A stretch of 64,000 nt of DNA from an uncultured Ruminococcus sp. (GCA_946413815.1 CAMKMD010000009.1:1-64000); one strand, 5' to 3'; shown: positions 42,847 through 52,717, numbered from the stretch's first letter. The notes: a model not told the origin generated them from the sequence alone. Made by a program: numbers and translations.

Positions 42847-45057
42847 TTACAGCAGTCTGATATACTCCGCCCTTGTGATACCGCCGTACTTCCTGGCAAA
42901 GTCGTCATATCCGCAGTCCTCCGGCAGCCCGAGGCTTCTCATAACCAGTGCAAACTTATCTCTGTTCTCAGGCAGCAGCAGGTCATACTGCATTAGAACT
43001 TGCGGACTTTCCTTCAGTATAGCAGCAAGAGTCATGCCGCAGTAGTCTCCGTGTATCCCGAGACTGACACCGCCGTTGTAGTATACTCCATCATCAAGCA
43101 TCCTGCGCAGTTCCTCCGGCACGTCATTCCAGGGCATCTCAAAGGAGACAAAGCCCCACTCCACGTAAAGTGTTTCCGGCGTCTTCATCTTTGCAGGCTT
43201 GTCCTTCGGGAACAGCTTCACGGAATTCTCCGCCGAGAAGAGCGTCATGTGCTCATCCCGCTTTACTTGTCTTGCAAGACTCAGCCTGAACAGTATATCA
43301 TCCGGTTCAAGCTCCTTGTGTGCGACTATGGGATGAGTGCCCCACAGGATATCGCAGTCGGAGCAGATACCGGGAGTACGCAGGGGCTTACCTCTCAGCT
43401 CCTCAGCCGTCATATCACGGTCATCGGTTATGAAGTCATACATCCGTATGATGACAGGCTGCATCATAAGATGTCTGAAGGAATGAAGCTTCGGCAGTTC
43501 CTTCCATTTTTCGATGTCCCTTGTCTTGCCGAGGATAAGACCGTAGGCGTACTTCTTCCTGTCCACCTGACAGCGGAAGATATCACCGGCTCTGAATCTC
43601 ACAGTCTTATGTTCCATACTGCGCACGGCTGCTATACGCTCAAAGTAATCATCCGGACAGGTGGGAATATAATACTCCATGAAGGCGTGGAAGTCGCTGT
43701 CCGTAGCTATGTCCTTTATCCTGTCATTCTCACCAAGGGCGATATACTGCCTGTTCCTGCGGTTGCCCGCACAGATGCTGCTCTCCCCTTTTTTCAGGTA
43801 GATGCTGACATCACAGCCGAAGGGCATTACCGCCATTACGTTTGTGGGAGTCACAGGCTTTGCCCTGCCCCTTGATGTCAGCGGCAGCAGCATGGTCCTG
43901 TTGTCTGTCTCAAGGTGGGTATCGAATTCCTGATATATCTTCCAGCAGATGCCGCCGTTTTCATCTACGGAATGCTCCTCAAAGATGACCTTGACTATGG
44001 TATTCCCCTCGTAGAAATACACCGTGCGCTTTTTGAGCCAGTGTGTCACACTGTATGCGGCGACTGTCTCCCACTCCGGAGATACAGGGTCAAGTGCAAG
44101 ATAGCGTCTTTCCTCGTCAGTGAGCATGATGGTGTACTGTCCGTCGGTGAAGTACTGCTCCGCCTTCGAGTTTGTCTTATTGACAGAAGGCGGCGCAGTC
44201 TCTGCAACGGCTTTATCCGGTGTGAGACGGTCTCCGCTGAAGCTGCCGAATATCTCCTCGACCGCATTGTAGTTCACACCGTTCCTTCCCTTCCAGTCAA
44301 AGAGCGGGAAGAAGATAAGACCGTCACGGAAGCCGAAGCCTCCGTCATAGTTCGTATAGGTGTGCAGAAAGCCCTTCTCCTCGTTGCCCTCAAGTATACC
44401 GCACATTGAAAGGATGCCGAGAAGACAGTGTACGCCGTTTGCAGTGGTGCTGAGTATCTTCTGCCGATTTATCTCCTTTACAAGTGCAGAATCCTTGTTG
44501 TGAGACTTCATAAGGCTGACTGCGCCGAATATCCTGTTGAGGATGATATAGTCCTCCTCGCAGGGCTCCACAGCGGGGAGCTTTTCAAACTCCCTGAGGT
44601 CATTGAGCACATACTCAGCGCAGGAGTAATCGGGAGAATTGCCGTACTGTACAGGCGGGAGGCAGCGGAATACGCCATGATAATTCCAGTCTATCCTCTC
44701 AGCGGCTTCAAGTCCGTGCGAGCATCCGCAGACAAAGCAGCTGCCGGATTTTCGCTCCGTATCGGCGGAAGAGTGTGCAGGCATAGCCTTAGCGACAAGC
44801 AGGCTTCCCAGAGCGGAGCGGTATCTTGTATCGCCGGTGGAAAGGCTGTAAAGAAAGGCCTTTGCAGCGGCTTCCACTGTAATACGCTCAGACAGTGCCT
44901 TTATCTCAGCCACAATCTCATCATGTGTCATCACAGACTCCGGCACTGCCACGCCTGCCTTGATCGCAGCCTCCTTATCCGCCTCAGACGGTGTACCGTC
45001 AGTGCTGTAGGGCAGGTAGTATTTCTTCAGAAGTGCTATAGCTTTCTTGTCATACAT
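42847..45057 (-). CDS. Large protein with Imm26-like region
   Basis: 736 residues, soluble. An N-terminal helical part with CFVCGCSHG (about residue 107), a central part with YTNYDGGFGFRDGLIFFPLFDW, and at about 470-570 a region beginning VRFRAGDIFRCQVDRKKYAYGLILG, which has the feel of the Imm26 immunity fold (G..F....G.YAYG.V). The C-terminal 120 residues contain a compact beta/helix unit. Function unknown; an immunity or scaffold role is inference. GGAGGTACTGCGTC precedes the start. Monocistronic, with terminators on both sides. Confidence 0.6.
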   Translation of the reverse strand: MYDKKAIALLKKYYLPYSTDGTPSEADKEAAIKAGVAVPESVMTHDEIVAEIKALSERITVEAAAKAFLYSLSTGDTRYRSALGSLLVAKAMPAHSSADTERKSGSCFVCGCSHGLEAAERIDWNYHGVFRCLPPVQYGNSPDYSCAEYVLNDLREFEKLPAVEPCEEDYIILNRIFGAVSLMKSHNKDSALVKEINRQKILSTTANGVHCLLGILSMCGILEGNEEKGFLHTYTNYDGGFGFRDGLIFFPLFDWKGRNGVNYNAVEEIFGSFSGDRLTPDKAVAETAPPSVNKTNSKAEQYFTDGQYTIMLTDEERRYLALDPVSPEWETVAAYSVTHWLKKRTVYFYEGNTIVKVIFEEHSVDENGGICWKIYQEFDTHLETDNRTMLLPLTSRGRAKPVTPTNVMAVMPFGCDVSIYLKKGESSICAGNRRNRQYIALGENDRIKDIATDSDFHAFMEYYIPTCPDDYFERIAAVRSMEHKTVRFRAGDIFRCQVDRKKYAYGLILGKTRDIEKWKELPKLHSFRHLMMQPVIIRMYDFITDDRDMTAEELRGKPLRTPGICSDCDILWGTHPIVAHKELEPDDILFRLSLARQVKRDEHMTLFSAENSVKLFPKDKPAKMKTPETLYVEWGFVSFEMPWNDVPEELRRMLDDGVYYNGGVSLGIHGDYCGMTLAAILKESPQVLMQYDLLLPENRDKFALVMRSLGLPEDCGYDDFARKYGGITRAEYIRLL

Positions 45058-45154
45058 GACGCAGTACCTCCGTTCGTTTCTGTTATAATAATCATAGCAT
45101 AAAACGGGCGGAAAAGCAAGAAGATATGTATACTTGATCTGTAATATGACAGAG

Positions 45155-45183
45155 AAAGCGCTCCGGTCACCCGGAGCGCTTTG
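45155..45183. terminator. Hairpin upstream of the 42847-45057 gene
   Basis: AAAGCGCTCCGG-tcac-CCGGAGCGCTTT, bidirectional by composition. It separates the sortase operon from the large Imm26-like gene, whose start lies 98 bases to the left. Confidence 0.6.
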
Positions 45184-45294
45184 TATGGAGATTGGTATTG
45201 TAAACTACAATAATGCAGGCTTATTTTGTCATATTCTGCATAGCTTTTTCACTGACACCATTGAAGTATGTCAGGTCACGATACCTGCCATTTA

Positions 45295-45810
45295 CTACGG
45301 CAAGAACTGCTCGAGCATACCGACAACTACCTGCCGCTGTGTTCCGTCATCTGTGCAGGATATCACTGTGAGCCTGTTATCTCCGAAGTCATTAAGAACC
45401 CATGTCTCATCAGGCTCAACTATCCTGTACTCGGTGACGGTATAAAGATAGCGCTTCTCATCTGTATCAACGAGGTACATTTCATCTCCGGCTTTTATCT
45501 GGTCAAGGTCGTTGAATATCTCGGCATATATGGTGCTGTTGTGACCGCAGATACAATAATTACCCTTGCCGGGTGCGCCGGTATCTTCAAAATGTCCTGC
45601 CGATACCTGCAGAACCTTTGAATCCGTGCCTTCAAGCACAGGCACTCTGATATTAAGCCCTGGGATCTCAAAGTTGATATTATTATTCAGCAGCTTGCGC
45701 AGATATATCTCTCTGCTGATTTTTCTGTAGCCATAGAGTGCAAGAATACCAACGCTGCAGGCGATCATGATTATACCAGCCACACGCAATATCTTCTTTT
45801 TCATTTTCAT
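45295..45810 (-). CDS. Sortase (class D/E-like)
   Basis: 171 residues: N-terminal membrane helix (VAGIIMIACSVGILALYGY), then a sortase beta-barrel with the catalytic His in GNYCICGHNST (about 89), Cys in LTVISCTDDGTQ (about 150) and Arg in TQRQVVVG. Short for the family. It would cut LPxTG at Thr-Gly and attach the surface protein to the wall. Directly downstream of, and co-oriented with, the LPQTG protein 45870-48221, its presumed substrate. Confidence 0.85.
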   Translation of the reverse strand: MKMKKKILRVAGIIMIACSVGILALYGYRKISREIYLRKLLNNNINFEIPGLNIRVPVLEGTDSKVLQVSAGHFEDTGAPGKGNYCICGHNSTIYAEIFNDLDQIKAGDEMYLVDTDEKRYLYTVTEYRIVEPDETWVLNDFGDNRLTVISCTDDGTQRQVVVGMLEQFLP

Positions 45811-45869
45811 AATGCACCTGATATTAGTGAAAGTGGCGCCAATGGCGCCACTCTCAGCATTAATGATCT

Positions 45870-48221
45870 TTAGTCTTCTTTTCTTCTCTTGCCGGCTCCG
45901 GACACTGTTACCGCAATAACACCTGATCCAAGCATGAAGAATGCAGCAATTACAATAAGCATATGACCCATTGAATTGATTCCGGTCTGAGGAAGATCAA
46001 CATCATTGCCCTTACTGTCCTTACCCTTACCTGTATCAGGATCAATTACATATGTGTCAAGAACGTTGCCCTTTTCATCTGAAAGAATGATGCTGTATGT
46101 ACCGTCAAGGTTATCCTTTGTAACTGCCTTTGCAGGTGCAGTACCGTTCTTAGATTCATAATCAGCAATAGCCATATCGCCCATTTCGTTTACAGGAGCA
46201 AAGAAGCTGTTCTCTTCAGTTTTACCGGCTGCTGTTTCTGCTGCTGTACCGGTTGAAGATACTGTTGTGCTTTCTGTAGTCACTGTTTCAGACGCAGCCG
46301 ATGTTGTAGTTGTTCCCTTATCAGCCACAGTTGTTGTATATGTATCAGCTGCGGTAGTGACAACAGCTGCTGTTGTAATCTCAGGGGCAGTTGTATCCTC
46401 AGTCTTTGTACCGTAGAAATCAGCAAAGCATTCGCTGATAACATCAAAATCGAACACCTTTGAAAAGTCCTTGCTGCCGTCTTCATTGACAGTTACAAGC
46501 TCATAGTCGGGCTGTATGCCATGATCAATGTCATATCCGTCTTTGTTGGTCATTTTGATTCTGTATGACATATAGAAAGGCATACCGTCAGGAGTAGTAT
46601 AACCGTTTATGCAGCATGAACCACCTGAGCTTTTCTCGCCTATTACCATGATGCCTGCATCCTTGGCATCTGAAGGAAATTCATTTGCACATGAGAAGGA
46701 TGCACCTGATTCGATTACGCCGAAGTTAAGGTCAAACTTCAGCTCTTCATCCTTTTCATCCAGCTTTCCGTCAAGGTTTTTGTCAATGATATACTTCTGA
46801 ACAACTGTTGTTCCCTTGTCCAGGTATTCGTTATAACAAACGGGATCACCGCCCATCAGGCTTATCATATAAATATCTGTCATATCAGGTCCGCCGCCGT
46901 TGGTCGAAACGTCAACGATGAAATTCCTGACATCAGGATTTTCGTCAGCATCCTTCACGCATTCATAGAAAGCAGATATAACATCCACAGGACGCTCACC
47001 TTCTCCTTCGTAGTAAGCTATCCAGCCTGCAAGATCAACAGAACTGAATGAATCGAAGGAGAACAAGGCAGTATCGCCTTTAACGATGTATCTGAAAAAC
47101 TGTCCCTCGTTCTCACCGAAAACAGCATTTTTCTCATTAAATGCTCCTGTATATGAAGAGGACTGATAACCCTCTATTCCGGCAATATCAGCACAAAGCT
47201 CGTAATTGACGTCTTCCTTTAATCCGGATAATACATCATTTACCTGTTCTTTTGTCATATAACCAAGAGCTGTATCAGCCATTACAGTATGACCACCGTC
47301 ATATGTATAGAATTCAAGCTCAGTAAGACCTGTCATGTAGGTGAAAAAGTCTGTTGAAAGCAGCTTCTCCTTTACGCCTCTTGTATCATTATTTGTTTCG
47401 GAAAGGGCAACGTCCAGTCCTTTTTCCCTGATTGCATCAGTAAGCGGGATAGAACCGGGGAAGCCGTAATCGCAGTCAAAAACACGGCATATCTCGTTAT
47501 AGTTGTATGCAGCAAGATCTTCGGGCCTGCCGTTTTCAAAATCCCTGATTATATTCTCCATTCCCTCTGCTGTAAACACATCTTCCAATGGAGAAAAATT
47601 TATATCAAGTGTGTAATAAAGCTCTTTGTCAAAGTATATTCCTCTGTGCTGCATTCCCGAGAACATATTGCAGAGTGTAGGCAGCGGGAACCATATATCT
47701 GAGTCCTCACCGTAGAGATCAATATCATAATCAGCAAAATCGATCACCATATCGTGAGGTTCGCCCTTTTCCTCACCCTCTGACGGTATTACAAATGTAT
47801 TATTCATTGAAGAATCTGCAGAGATTTCTTCTATAGGGAAACAAACGTTCGGATAGTAATCAGATGTTGTAAACACATCCTTATCGGTATCTATCTCGCA
47901 GGCGGCTCCGAGTATATTATTGATATCATAAATGCCTTTTTCGTTCTTTATGATGGTAAGCTCTTCGCCCTGATTGATAGTTCTATAGAACTCAGAAAGG
48001 CTCACATAGGGTATATTCGGAGTCTGTGAGTAGAATCTGCACTGTGTCTCAGTCAGATCACCGGCGTCATAAACATGAGTGATGATTATGCCCTCTGTAA
48101 ATGCCTGATCTGTTGCCTCGGTATCATTGTTGTCTGCAAAAGCTGTCACTGGTACTGCTGCAAGCGAACCTGTTGTAAGTATTAGTGCGGAAATGCCTGC
48201 AATGGTTTTTCTGAAATTCAT
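45870..48221 (-). CDS. LPQTG-anchored S41-like surface protein
   Basis: 783 residues: signal peptide, a large extracytoplasmic domain, an S41/tail-protease-like domain (NFIVDVSTNGGGPDM about 435-450; GASFSCANEF about 510-519; GIMVIGEKSSGGSC about 525-540), a Thr-rich linker (about 620-680), and a sorting signal LPQTG, hydrophobic stretch and RRKED tail. In CtpA-type proteases the Lys lies in the GE.T.GK position; here that place is Gly, so a different catalytic dyad or loss of activity is likely. The sortase gene follows. Divergent from the LytTR/GHKL pair, which may control it. Confidence 0.85.
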   Translation of the reverse strand: MNFRKTIAGISALILTTGSLAAVPVTAFADNNDTEATDQAFTEGIIITHVYDAGDLTETQCRFYSQTPNIPYVSLSEFYRTINQGEELTIIKNEKGIYDINNILGAACEIDTDKDVFTTSDYYPNVCFPIEEISADSSMNNTFVIPSEGEEKGEPHDMVIDFADYDIDLYGEDSDIWFPLPTLCNMFSGMQHRGIYFDKELYYTLDINFSPLEDVFTAEGMENIIRDFENGRPEDLAAYNYNEICRVFDCDYGFPGSIPLTDAIREKGLDVALSETNNDTRGVKEKLLSTDFFTYMTGLTELEFYTYDGGHTVMADTALGYMTKEQVNDVLSGLKEDVNYELCADIAGIEGYQSSSYTGAFNEKNAVFGENEGQFFRYIVKGDTALFSFDSFSSVDLAGWIAYYEGEGERPVDVISAFYECVKDADENPDVRNFIVDVSTNGGGPDMTDIYMISLMGGDPVCYNEYLDKGTTVVQKYIIDKNLDGKLDEKDEELKFDLNFGVIESGASFSCANEFPSDAKDAGIMVIGEKSSGGSCCINGYTTPDGMPFYMSYRIKMTNKDGYDIDHGIQPDYELVTVNEDGSKDFSKVFDFDVISECFADFYGTKTEDTTAPEITTAAVVTTAADTYTTTVADKGTTTTSAASETVTTESTTVSSTGTAAETAAGKTEENSFFAPVNEMGDMAIADYESKNGTAPAKAVTKDNLDGTYSIILSDEKGNVLDTYVIDPDTGKGKDSKGNDVDLPQTGINSMGHMLIVIAAFFMLGSGVIAVTVSGAGKRRKED

Positions 48222-48428
48222 TTCATATCCTCCTGCGTCTTAAATGATATATAGTTTATTAATAATATACTGCTGTCTGCGGTTTCTTTCATCAGATCAC
48301 GCAATACACAGTATACTATTTGCTTATTTTATGGCCTGACATACTGATTATGATAGTAACATTTCCTTTCGTAAGGGCGTTCCCTTTCATTAATATTATA
48401 ATATCATACCTGAACACAAATAATGAAA

Positions 48429-48461
48429 ATCTGTCGTGAAATGCATCTGATCTGTCGTGAA
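48429..48461 (+). promoter_or_regulatory. Tandem 21-bp-spaced repeat upstream of the LytTR response regulator
   Basis: ATCTGTCGTGAA at 48429-48440 and again at 48450-48461, identical 12-mers with a 21-bp period, ending 12 bp before the -35 box. Confidence 0.75.
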
Positions 48462-48473
48462 TGGTATTTTATC

Positions 48474-48502
48474 TTGAATCATTATCAAAAATATGTTATA
48501 AT
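48474..48502 (+). promoter_or_regulatory. Promoter of the LytTR two-component operon
   Basis: TTGAAT, 17 bp, TATAAT, about 30 bases before the start codon. Confidence 0.8.
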
Positions 48503-48530
48503 ATATTAAAAAAGCGATAAGGAGATTTTT

Positions 48531-49232
48531 ATGAAGATCGCCGTATGTGATGACGAAAAGCACTTCATTGCGAAGTTTAAAGATATAATGGACAAGCTTT
48601 ACAACAGCCTCGATATAATAACAGATGAATTCTCACAAGGTGACGAGCTGCTCAGACGCTTCCGCAGCAGCCCCTATGATATTATTTTTCTCGATATAGA
48701 AATGCCCGGAATGGACGGTATCACCCTCGCCAGAAAGCTCAGAGCCCTCAGTGATGAAGTATGTATCGTATTCCTGACAGGCCATGTTGAGTATGCAATA
48801 CAGGGATACGAAGTCAATGCCCTGAGATACCTGACAAAGCCTGCTGACGAATCAAAAGTCAGGGAGGTCATAGACTACGTTCTCAGCAAACAGGCAAATG
48901 CAAAACAGCTATGGCTGAAGACTTCCGACGGTGATGTCAAGCTCAGGCTTTCAGACGTACTCTTCATAGAATCACAGAACCAGAACATTGCCGTGAATAC
49001 ATCAGACGATACATATGTGGTCAGAGGCAATATCAGCGACTATGAAGAAAGGCTTGCTCCGGAAGGTTTTTTCCGGATACACCGCGGCTATCTTATATCC
49101 CTTGACAAAGTAATCAGGATCACCGGCAAAGAAGTAATAATGGAGGACGGCACTCCCCTCCCCGTAAGCCGTACAAGAGAATCAAAGCTCAGGGATGTTA
49201 TGTTCTCTTTTGTCAGCAGGGAGGCTTTCTGA
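48531..49232 (+). CDS. AgrA/LytTR-type response regulator
   Basis: 233 residues. Receiver domain with Asp7/Asp8, phospho-acceptor Asp55 (IIFLDIEMPG) and Lys in YLTKPADE, then a LytTR DNA-binding domain (about 125-230: DVLFIESQNQNIAVNT, FFRIHRGYLISLDKV). RBS AAGGAG. Shares a stop/start overlap with the kinase gene. Likely binds the tandem 21-bp repeat at its own promoter, and possibly the divergent LPQTG/sortase operon. Confidence 0.93.
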   Translation: MKIAVCDDEKHFIAKFKDIMDKLYNSLDIITDEFSQGDELLRRFRSSPYDIIFLDIEMPGMDGITLARKLRALSDEVCIVFLTGHVEYAIQGYEVNALRYLTKPADESKVREVIDYVLSKQANAKQLWLKTSDGDVKLRLSDVLFIESQNQNIAVNTSDDTYVVRGNISDYEERLAPEGFFRIHRGYLISLDKVIRITGKEVIMEDGTPLPVSRTRESKLRDVMFSFVSREAF

Positions 49233-50587
49233 TGCAGGATGTTCTGAAATTTCTAATAGATTACATTGGCGCTATACCTTTTGTGTTATTTCCGCTGTTC
49301 GTAATACACTGCTTCTACGATGACAGCGTAACGGTCTCATGGAAGAAAATCATAATAATTGCCTGTATTTCACTTCTCTCCTGCATCGAATTTATAGTAC
49401 CACAGACTGAGCCCTTCATGACTCTGATAGTTTTCCTCGCCGCTCCCTTAATAGCCGTGATGGGTGATAAGATACCATTTCGCCGCAGATTAAAAAACTG
49501 GAGCAGATACTTCTTTATATGGATGATCATTAGTATCATGCTGTTATTGCTCACAATGTCTGTATGTTCATTCGGCAATTATACAGAAGAAGATGAGACC
49601 CTTATATTCAGTATCCTTTCAGTTATCTATTCCACAGTACTGTCATTGATAATGTATCTGGTCTATATCCGCAGGGACAAATCACTGCTCTTCCGTAAAC
49701 AGGACAAAATACTGGTATGGCTTTATCTCTGCTTTGGTATGTTCCTGTCGGGTATTGATTCAGATACAGAGCAACCCAGACTGCTTTTCAATGCTCCTGA
49801 TAATATCAAGGATTATCTGCTTATCATTTTTATAATAATCATGACAAACTGTCTGCCATTCTTTATAATCAGAAACTGTCAGAGCGCGCATTACAGCCGG
49901 CTCAGCGAACATCAGCAGTATTTTCTCGAAGCAGAGCTCAATGCTTCAAAGCAGTACAAAGCAGCACAGGAGGAGACCCGCGCATTCCGGCATGATGTTC
50001 AGAACAATCTGTCCGCTATATCCATGCTTATGGAACAGGGAAAGTATACGGAAGCAAAACAGTTTCTCGATGATATGTGCACAGAAGTCAGTTCATTCTC
50101 CCCTAAGATAATCACAGGCGATGAAATGCTTGATTCACTTATTTCTGCCAAACTGCCAAGGATGCAGGAGAACAGGATAAAGCTGACAATAAACGGGACC
50201 ATTGACGGCGGTCTCGGATGGAAACCCATGGATATATGCACTGTATTCGCCAACGCTATCGACAACGCCATTGAAGCTTCATCAAAGACTGACGACGGCG
50301 AACAGAGATATATCACCATGAACATAAAGAAGACATCACATCAGTTTCTCATCAGTATTGAGAACAACTGCAGCAAAGATACAGACTGTGAAATACTGAT
50401 GAACGGAGAACTACATTTCACTTCAAAATCAGACAAGTCACTTCATGGCTACGGCCTGAGAAATGCCAAAAGAATAATTGAGAAAAACGGCGGTATGATG
50501 AAGATAGGCTGCGAAAACAAGCGTTTTTCCCTGAATATGATACTCTCAAGGAACGAAAATGCTTTGCAGACTGAGCCGTCAGTCTAA
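49232..50587 (+). CDS. AgrC-type GHKL histidine kinase
   Basis: 451 residues. Six or so membrane helices in the first 220 residues, a coiled linker, H-box FRHDVQNNLSAI (about 252), N-box FANAIDNAIEAS (about 340) and G-box GYGLRNAKRIIEKNGG (about 410). Typical peptide- or envelope-sensing kinase paired with LytTR regulators. No AgrD-like peptide or AgrB gene was seen near it, so the signal is unknown. Confidence 0.92.
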   Translation: MQDVLKFLIDYIGAIPFVLFPLFVIHCFYDDSVTVSWKKIIIIACISLLSCIEFIVPQTEPFMTLIVFLAAPLIAVMGDKIPFRRRLKNWSRYFFIWMIISIMLLLLTMSVCSFGNYTEEDETLIFSILSVIYSTVLSLIMYLVYIRRDKSLLFRKQDKILVWLYLCFGMFLSGIDSDTEQPRLLFNAPDNIKDYLLIIFIIIMTNCLPFFIIRNCQSAHYSRLSEHQQYFLEAELNASKQYKAAQEETRAFRHDVQNNLSAISMLMEQGKYTEAKQFLDDMCTEVSSFSPKIITGDEMLDSLISAKLPRMQENRIKLTINGTIDGGLGWKPMDICTVFANAIDNAIEASSKTDDGEQRYITMNIKKTSHQFLISIENNCSKDTDCEILMNGELHFTSKSDKSLHGYGLRNAKRIIEKNGGMMKIGCENKRFSLNMILSRNENALQTEPSV

Positions 50588-50601
50588 ATTGAATAAGGAA
50601 G

Positions 50602-50635
50602 AAGCCGTTCGTATGATGATACGAGCGGCTTTTTC
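50602..50635 (+). terminator. Terminator of the LytTR/GHKL operon
   Basis: AAGCCGTTCGTAT-gatg-ATACGAGCGGCTTTTT. Confidence 0.85.
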
Positions 50636-50811
50636 AGTTATATTCAGTGATTGCAGAGTGTATAAAAGTTAAAACGCCGAAGAGAATAAACGCAGGAAAT
50701 AAGCTATTGTATACGGGACATTGTAGCATACACACACACATCGACAAGCTGTATTTCATGATGAATGGTGTGGAGATGGTGTTAGAAGTGCATCATAAGA
50801 CTGCGCTTTTC

Positions 50812-50840
50812 TTGCTTTTTCTTCGGTATTGTGGTATACT
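50812..50840 (+). promoter_or_regulatory. Promoter of the Fic gene
   Basis: TTGCTT, 17 bp, TATACT with an extended TG (TGGTATACT). Confidence 0.65.
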
Positions 50841-50873
50841 GAATCTATGGAAAACCCGCAAAGGAGGCAGAAT

Positions 50874-51773
50874 ATGGTTCAGGAACATGACTGTCTATAT
50901 GAATTAGATGAATATATCCGTCAGGGTGAACCCGACCGCTCTGAAAAAAGTGCTGCGTGGCAGGCTGCGATAGGTTTGCAGGATGTTGACGGCCTCCGGA
51001 CTTCTGACTTCCTCCTCGAAACAGCCAGGGAGCATATTGAGGGAAAGATAGATATAGCCACAGCACAGAATAGAGTATTCAGCTATTACGAGCAGCGGGA
51101 TGTTCGCATGACTGCAGAACAGGATACGAAAGAAGCAGACATTGTTGCTTCACACATAGCCGGGCTGCTTGCCGAGAAGACCTTTCAGTTTTCCCCTGCA
51201 GAGCTGAAGTCCATTCACCGCCGGCTTTTCACAGGTGTGTTCAAATCCGCAGGACAATTCAGGACCTATAACATCTCAAAGAGCGAATGGGTGCTGAACG
51301 GTAAATCCGTATTATATGCCGCCTTTGACAGTATCCGTGATACGCTTGATTATGATTTCGGACAGGAGAAGTCGTTTTCTTATTCCAACATAGATGCTGC
51401 GCAGGCAATTAAGCACATTGCAAAGTTCATTTCCGGAATCTGGCAGATCCATCCGTTCTGTGAAGGCAATACCCGAACAACGGCTGTGTTCATGATCAGG
51501 TATCTGCAAACCTTCGGTTATAACGTGAGGAATCAGGTTTTTGCTGAAAACTCAGGGTACTTTCGTAATGCGCTCGTCAGGGCTAACTTCAACGATCTGC
51601 ATAATACCGTTCATTCCACGACCATATTTCTCGAACAGTTCATGGAGAACCTGCTGACAGGCGCACAGCATGATCTGGAAAACAGATATATGCACATCGA
51701 CTACTCAGAAGCTGCCCCAAGCACCATATCAGGCGGGAAATCATCATATAAGCAGATAAAAGGAGCTGAATAA
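50874..51773 (+). CDS. Fic family protein with N-terminal antitoxin-like helices
   Basis: 299 residues from MVQEHDCLY, six bases after AAAGGAGG. About residues 20-75 resemble a VbhA/antitoxin-type helical module (TSDFLLETAREHIEGKIDIATA), though the strict (S/T)xxxE(G/N) inhibitory motif is not obvious. The Fic core follows, with GAGQFRTYNISKS-like flap (AGQFRTYNISKSEW) and the active loop HPFCEGNTRT (about residue 200). Fic enzymes usually AMPylate a target protein using ATP. Whether the N-terminal helices inhibit the core here is inference. Confidence 0.88.
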   Translation: MVQEHDCLYELDEYIRQGEPDRSEKSAAWQAAIGLQDVDGLRTSDFLLETAREHIEGKIDIATAQNRVFSYYEQRDVRMTAEQDTKEADIVASHIAGLLAEKTFQFSPAELKSIHRRLFTGVFKSAGQFRTYNISKSEWVLNGKSVLYAAFDSIRDTLDYDFGQEKSFSYSNIDAAQAIKHIAKFISGIWQIHPFCEGNTRTTAVFMIRYLQTFGYNVRNQVFAENSGYFRNALVRANFNDLHNTVHSTTIFLEQFMENLLTGAQHDLENRYMHIDYSEAAPSTISGGKSSYKQIKGAE

Positions 51774-51778
51774 TTCTA

Positions 51779-52180
51779 ATGCAATTAAAAAATGGAATCA
51801 TCCGTGCGGTGACACTTACATTCATATCTCTGATGGCTGTTATGCTTACAGGATGTTCTAAGGACGGCAAAATGCTCTCAGACAGCGAGCTTGCAGATGT
51901 GCTGTCAAAAAGCCTGGGAGAAACGGTGGAGATCACCGAAGCCCCCGAGGGTGCAAGCGACGGCGAGTATCATATGAAATGTGCTGACGGTACAGAATTT
52001 ACAGTAAAGCGTATGCTATACCGAGCGTAACGGCGTGCGCATAGAACTTGGAGGGAAGATGGAATGGAGCAAAATCACGTCTGCCATCTATCTCACAACC
52101 GGAGATCTGAACAGGCTGTTGATACGGAATTAAAGTTTGACTACATAAACGGCACTGCTGAGATAACCAATAAGAAGTAG
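51779..52180 (+). pseudogene. Frameshifted lipoprotein gene
   Basis: Opens with a lipoprotein signal (LMAVMLTGCSKDG) and runs 83 residues to TAA at 52028. The sequence then continues as plausible protein in other frames: TERNGVRIELGGKMEWSKIT, then VDTELKFDYINGTAEITNKK to the TAG at 52178. Two frame changes indicate a decayed short lipoprotein. Starts five bases after the Fic stop. Confidence 0.7.
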
Positions 52181-52192
52181 GAGGTTTTTATA

Positions 52193-52717
52193 ATGAATGA
52201 TCTCTGTATGATAATCAAGGAAATGGTAAAGCCTAATTTTCTTAATATCCGAACATCTTTGAAGACCTATGACAGAGAGGCACTCTGCTGCGGAGCGCCT
52301 TGCTGGAGGTGGGCGTATCATGCGATACATTCGGCAGATAAGTGGTTTATTAACCCCTGTGTATATGACGAGCCGCCTTTCCATGAAGAGGGGCTTGATA
52401 ATCCCGATAAGCCAGCTTCTGTCATACTTTCAGATGAACAGCTTCTTGAATATCTTGATATTGTAGAGCAGAAGACATATAATTATCTTGATTCCCTTAC
52501 AGATGATATGCTTTATGAATGTCCCGAAAACTGCAATCATACACGACTGGAGCTTGTTCTCCGTCAGTTTCGGCATATCTCCTTCCATACAGGAATGCTT
52601 AATGGTCAAACAGCTGTTGCGACAGGTAAATTCCCGATGTGGGTCTCTCAGGCAGATAAATATGTTGATGACGGTATTCTTTTCGGCAGATACCGAAAGG
52701 GTCAGGTGACAAAATAA
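52193..52717 (+). CDS. DinB-like protein
   Basis: 174 residues. Four-helix-bundle character with histidines at WRWAYHAIHSADKWF (about 40-54) and VLRQFRHISFHTGMLNG (about 125-140), the three-His metal site of the DinB/YfiT superfamily. Function of most members is unknown, some are thiol-dependent transferases. AGGAGG precedes the start. Last gene before the IS66 remnant. Confidence 0.75.
   Translation: MNDLCMIIKEMVKPNFLNIRTSLKTYDREALCCGAPCWRWAYHAIHSADKWFINPCVYDEPPFHEEGLDNPDKPASVILSDEQLLEYLDIVEQKTYNYLDSLTDDMLYECPENCNHTRLELVLRQFRHISFHTGMLNGQTAVATGKFPMWVSQADKYVDDGILFGRYRKGQVTK

Noticed and set aside
49999-50325. Minus-strand 108-residue ORF inside the kinase gene
   Set aside because: Shadow of a conserved GHKL coding region, no RBS.
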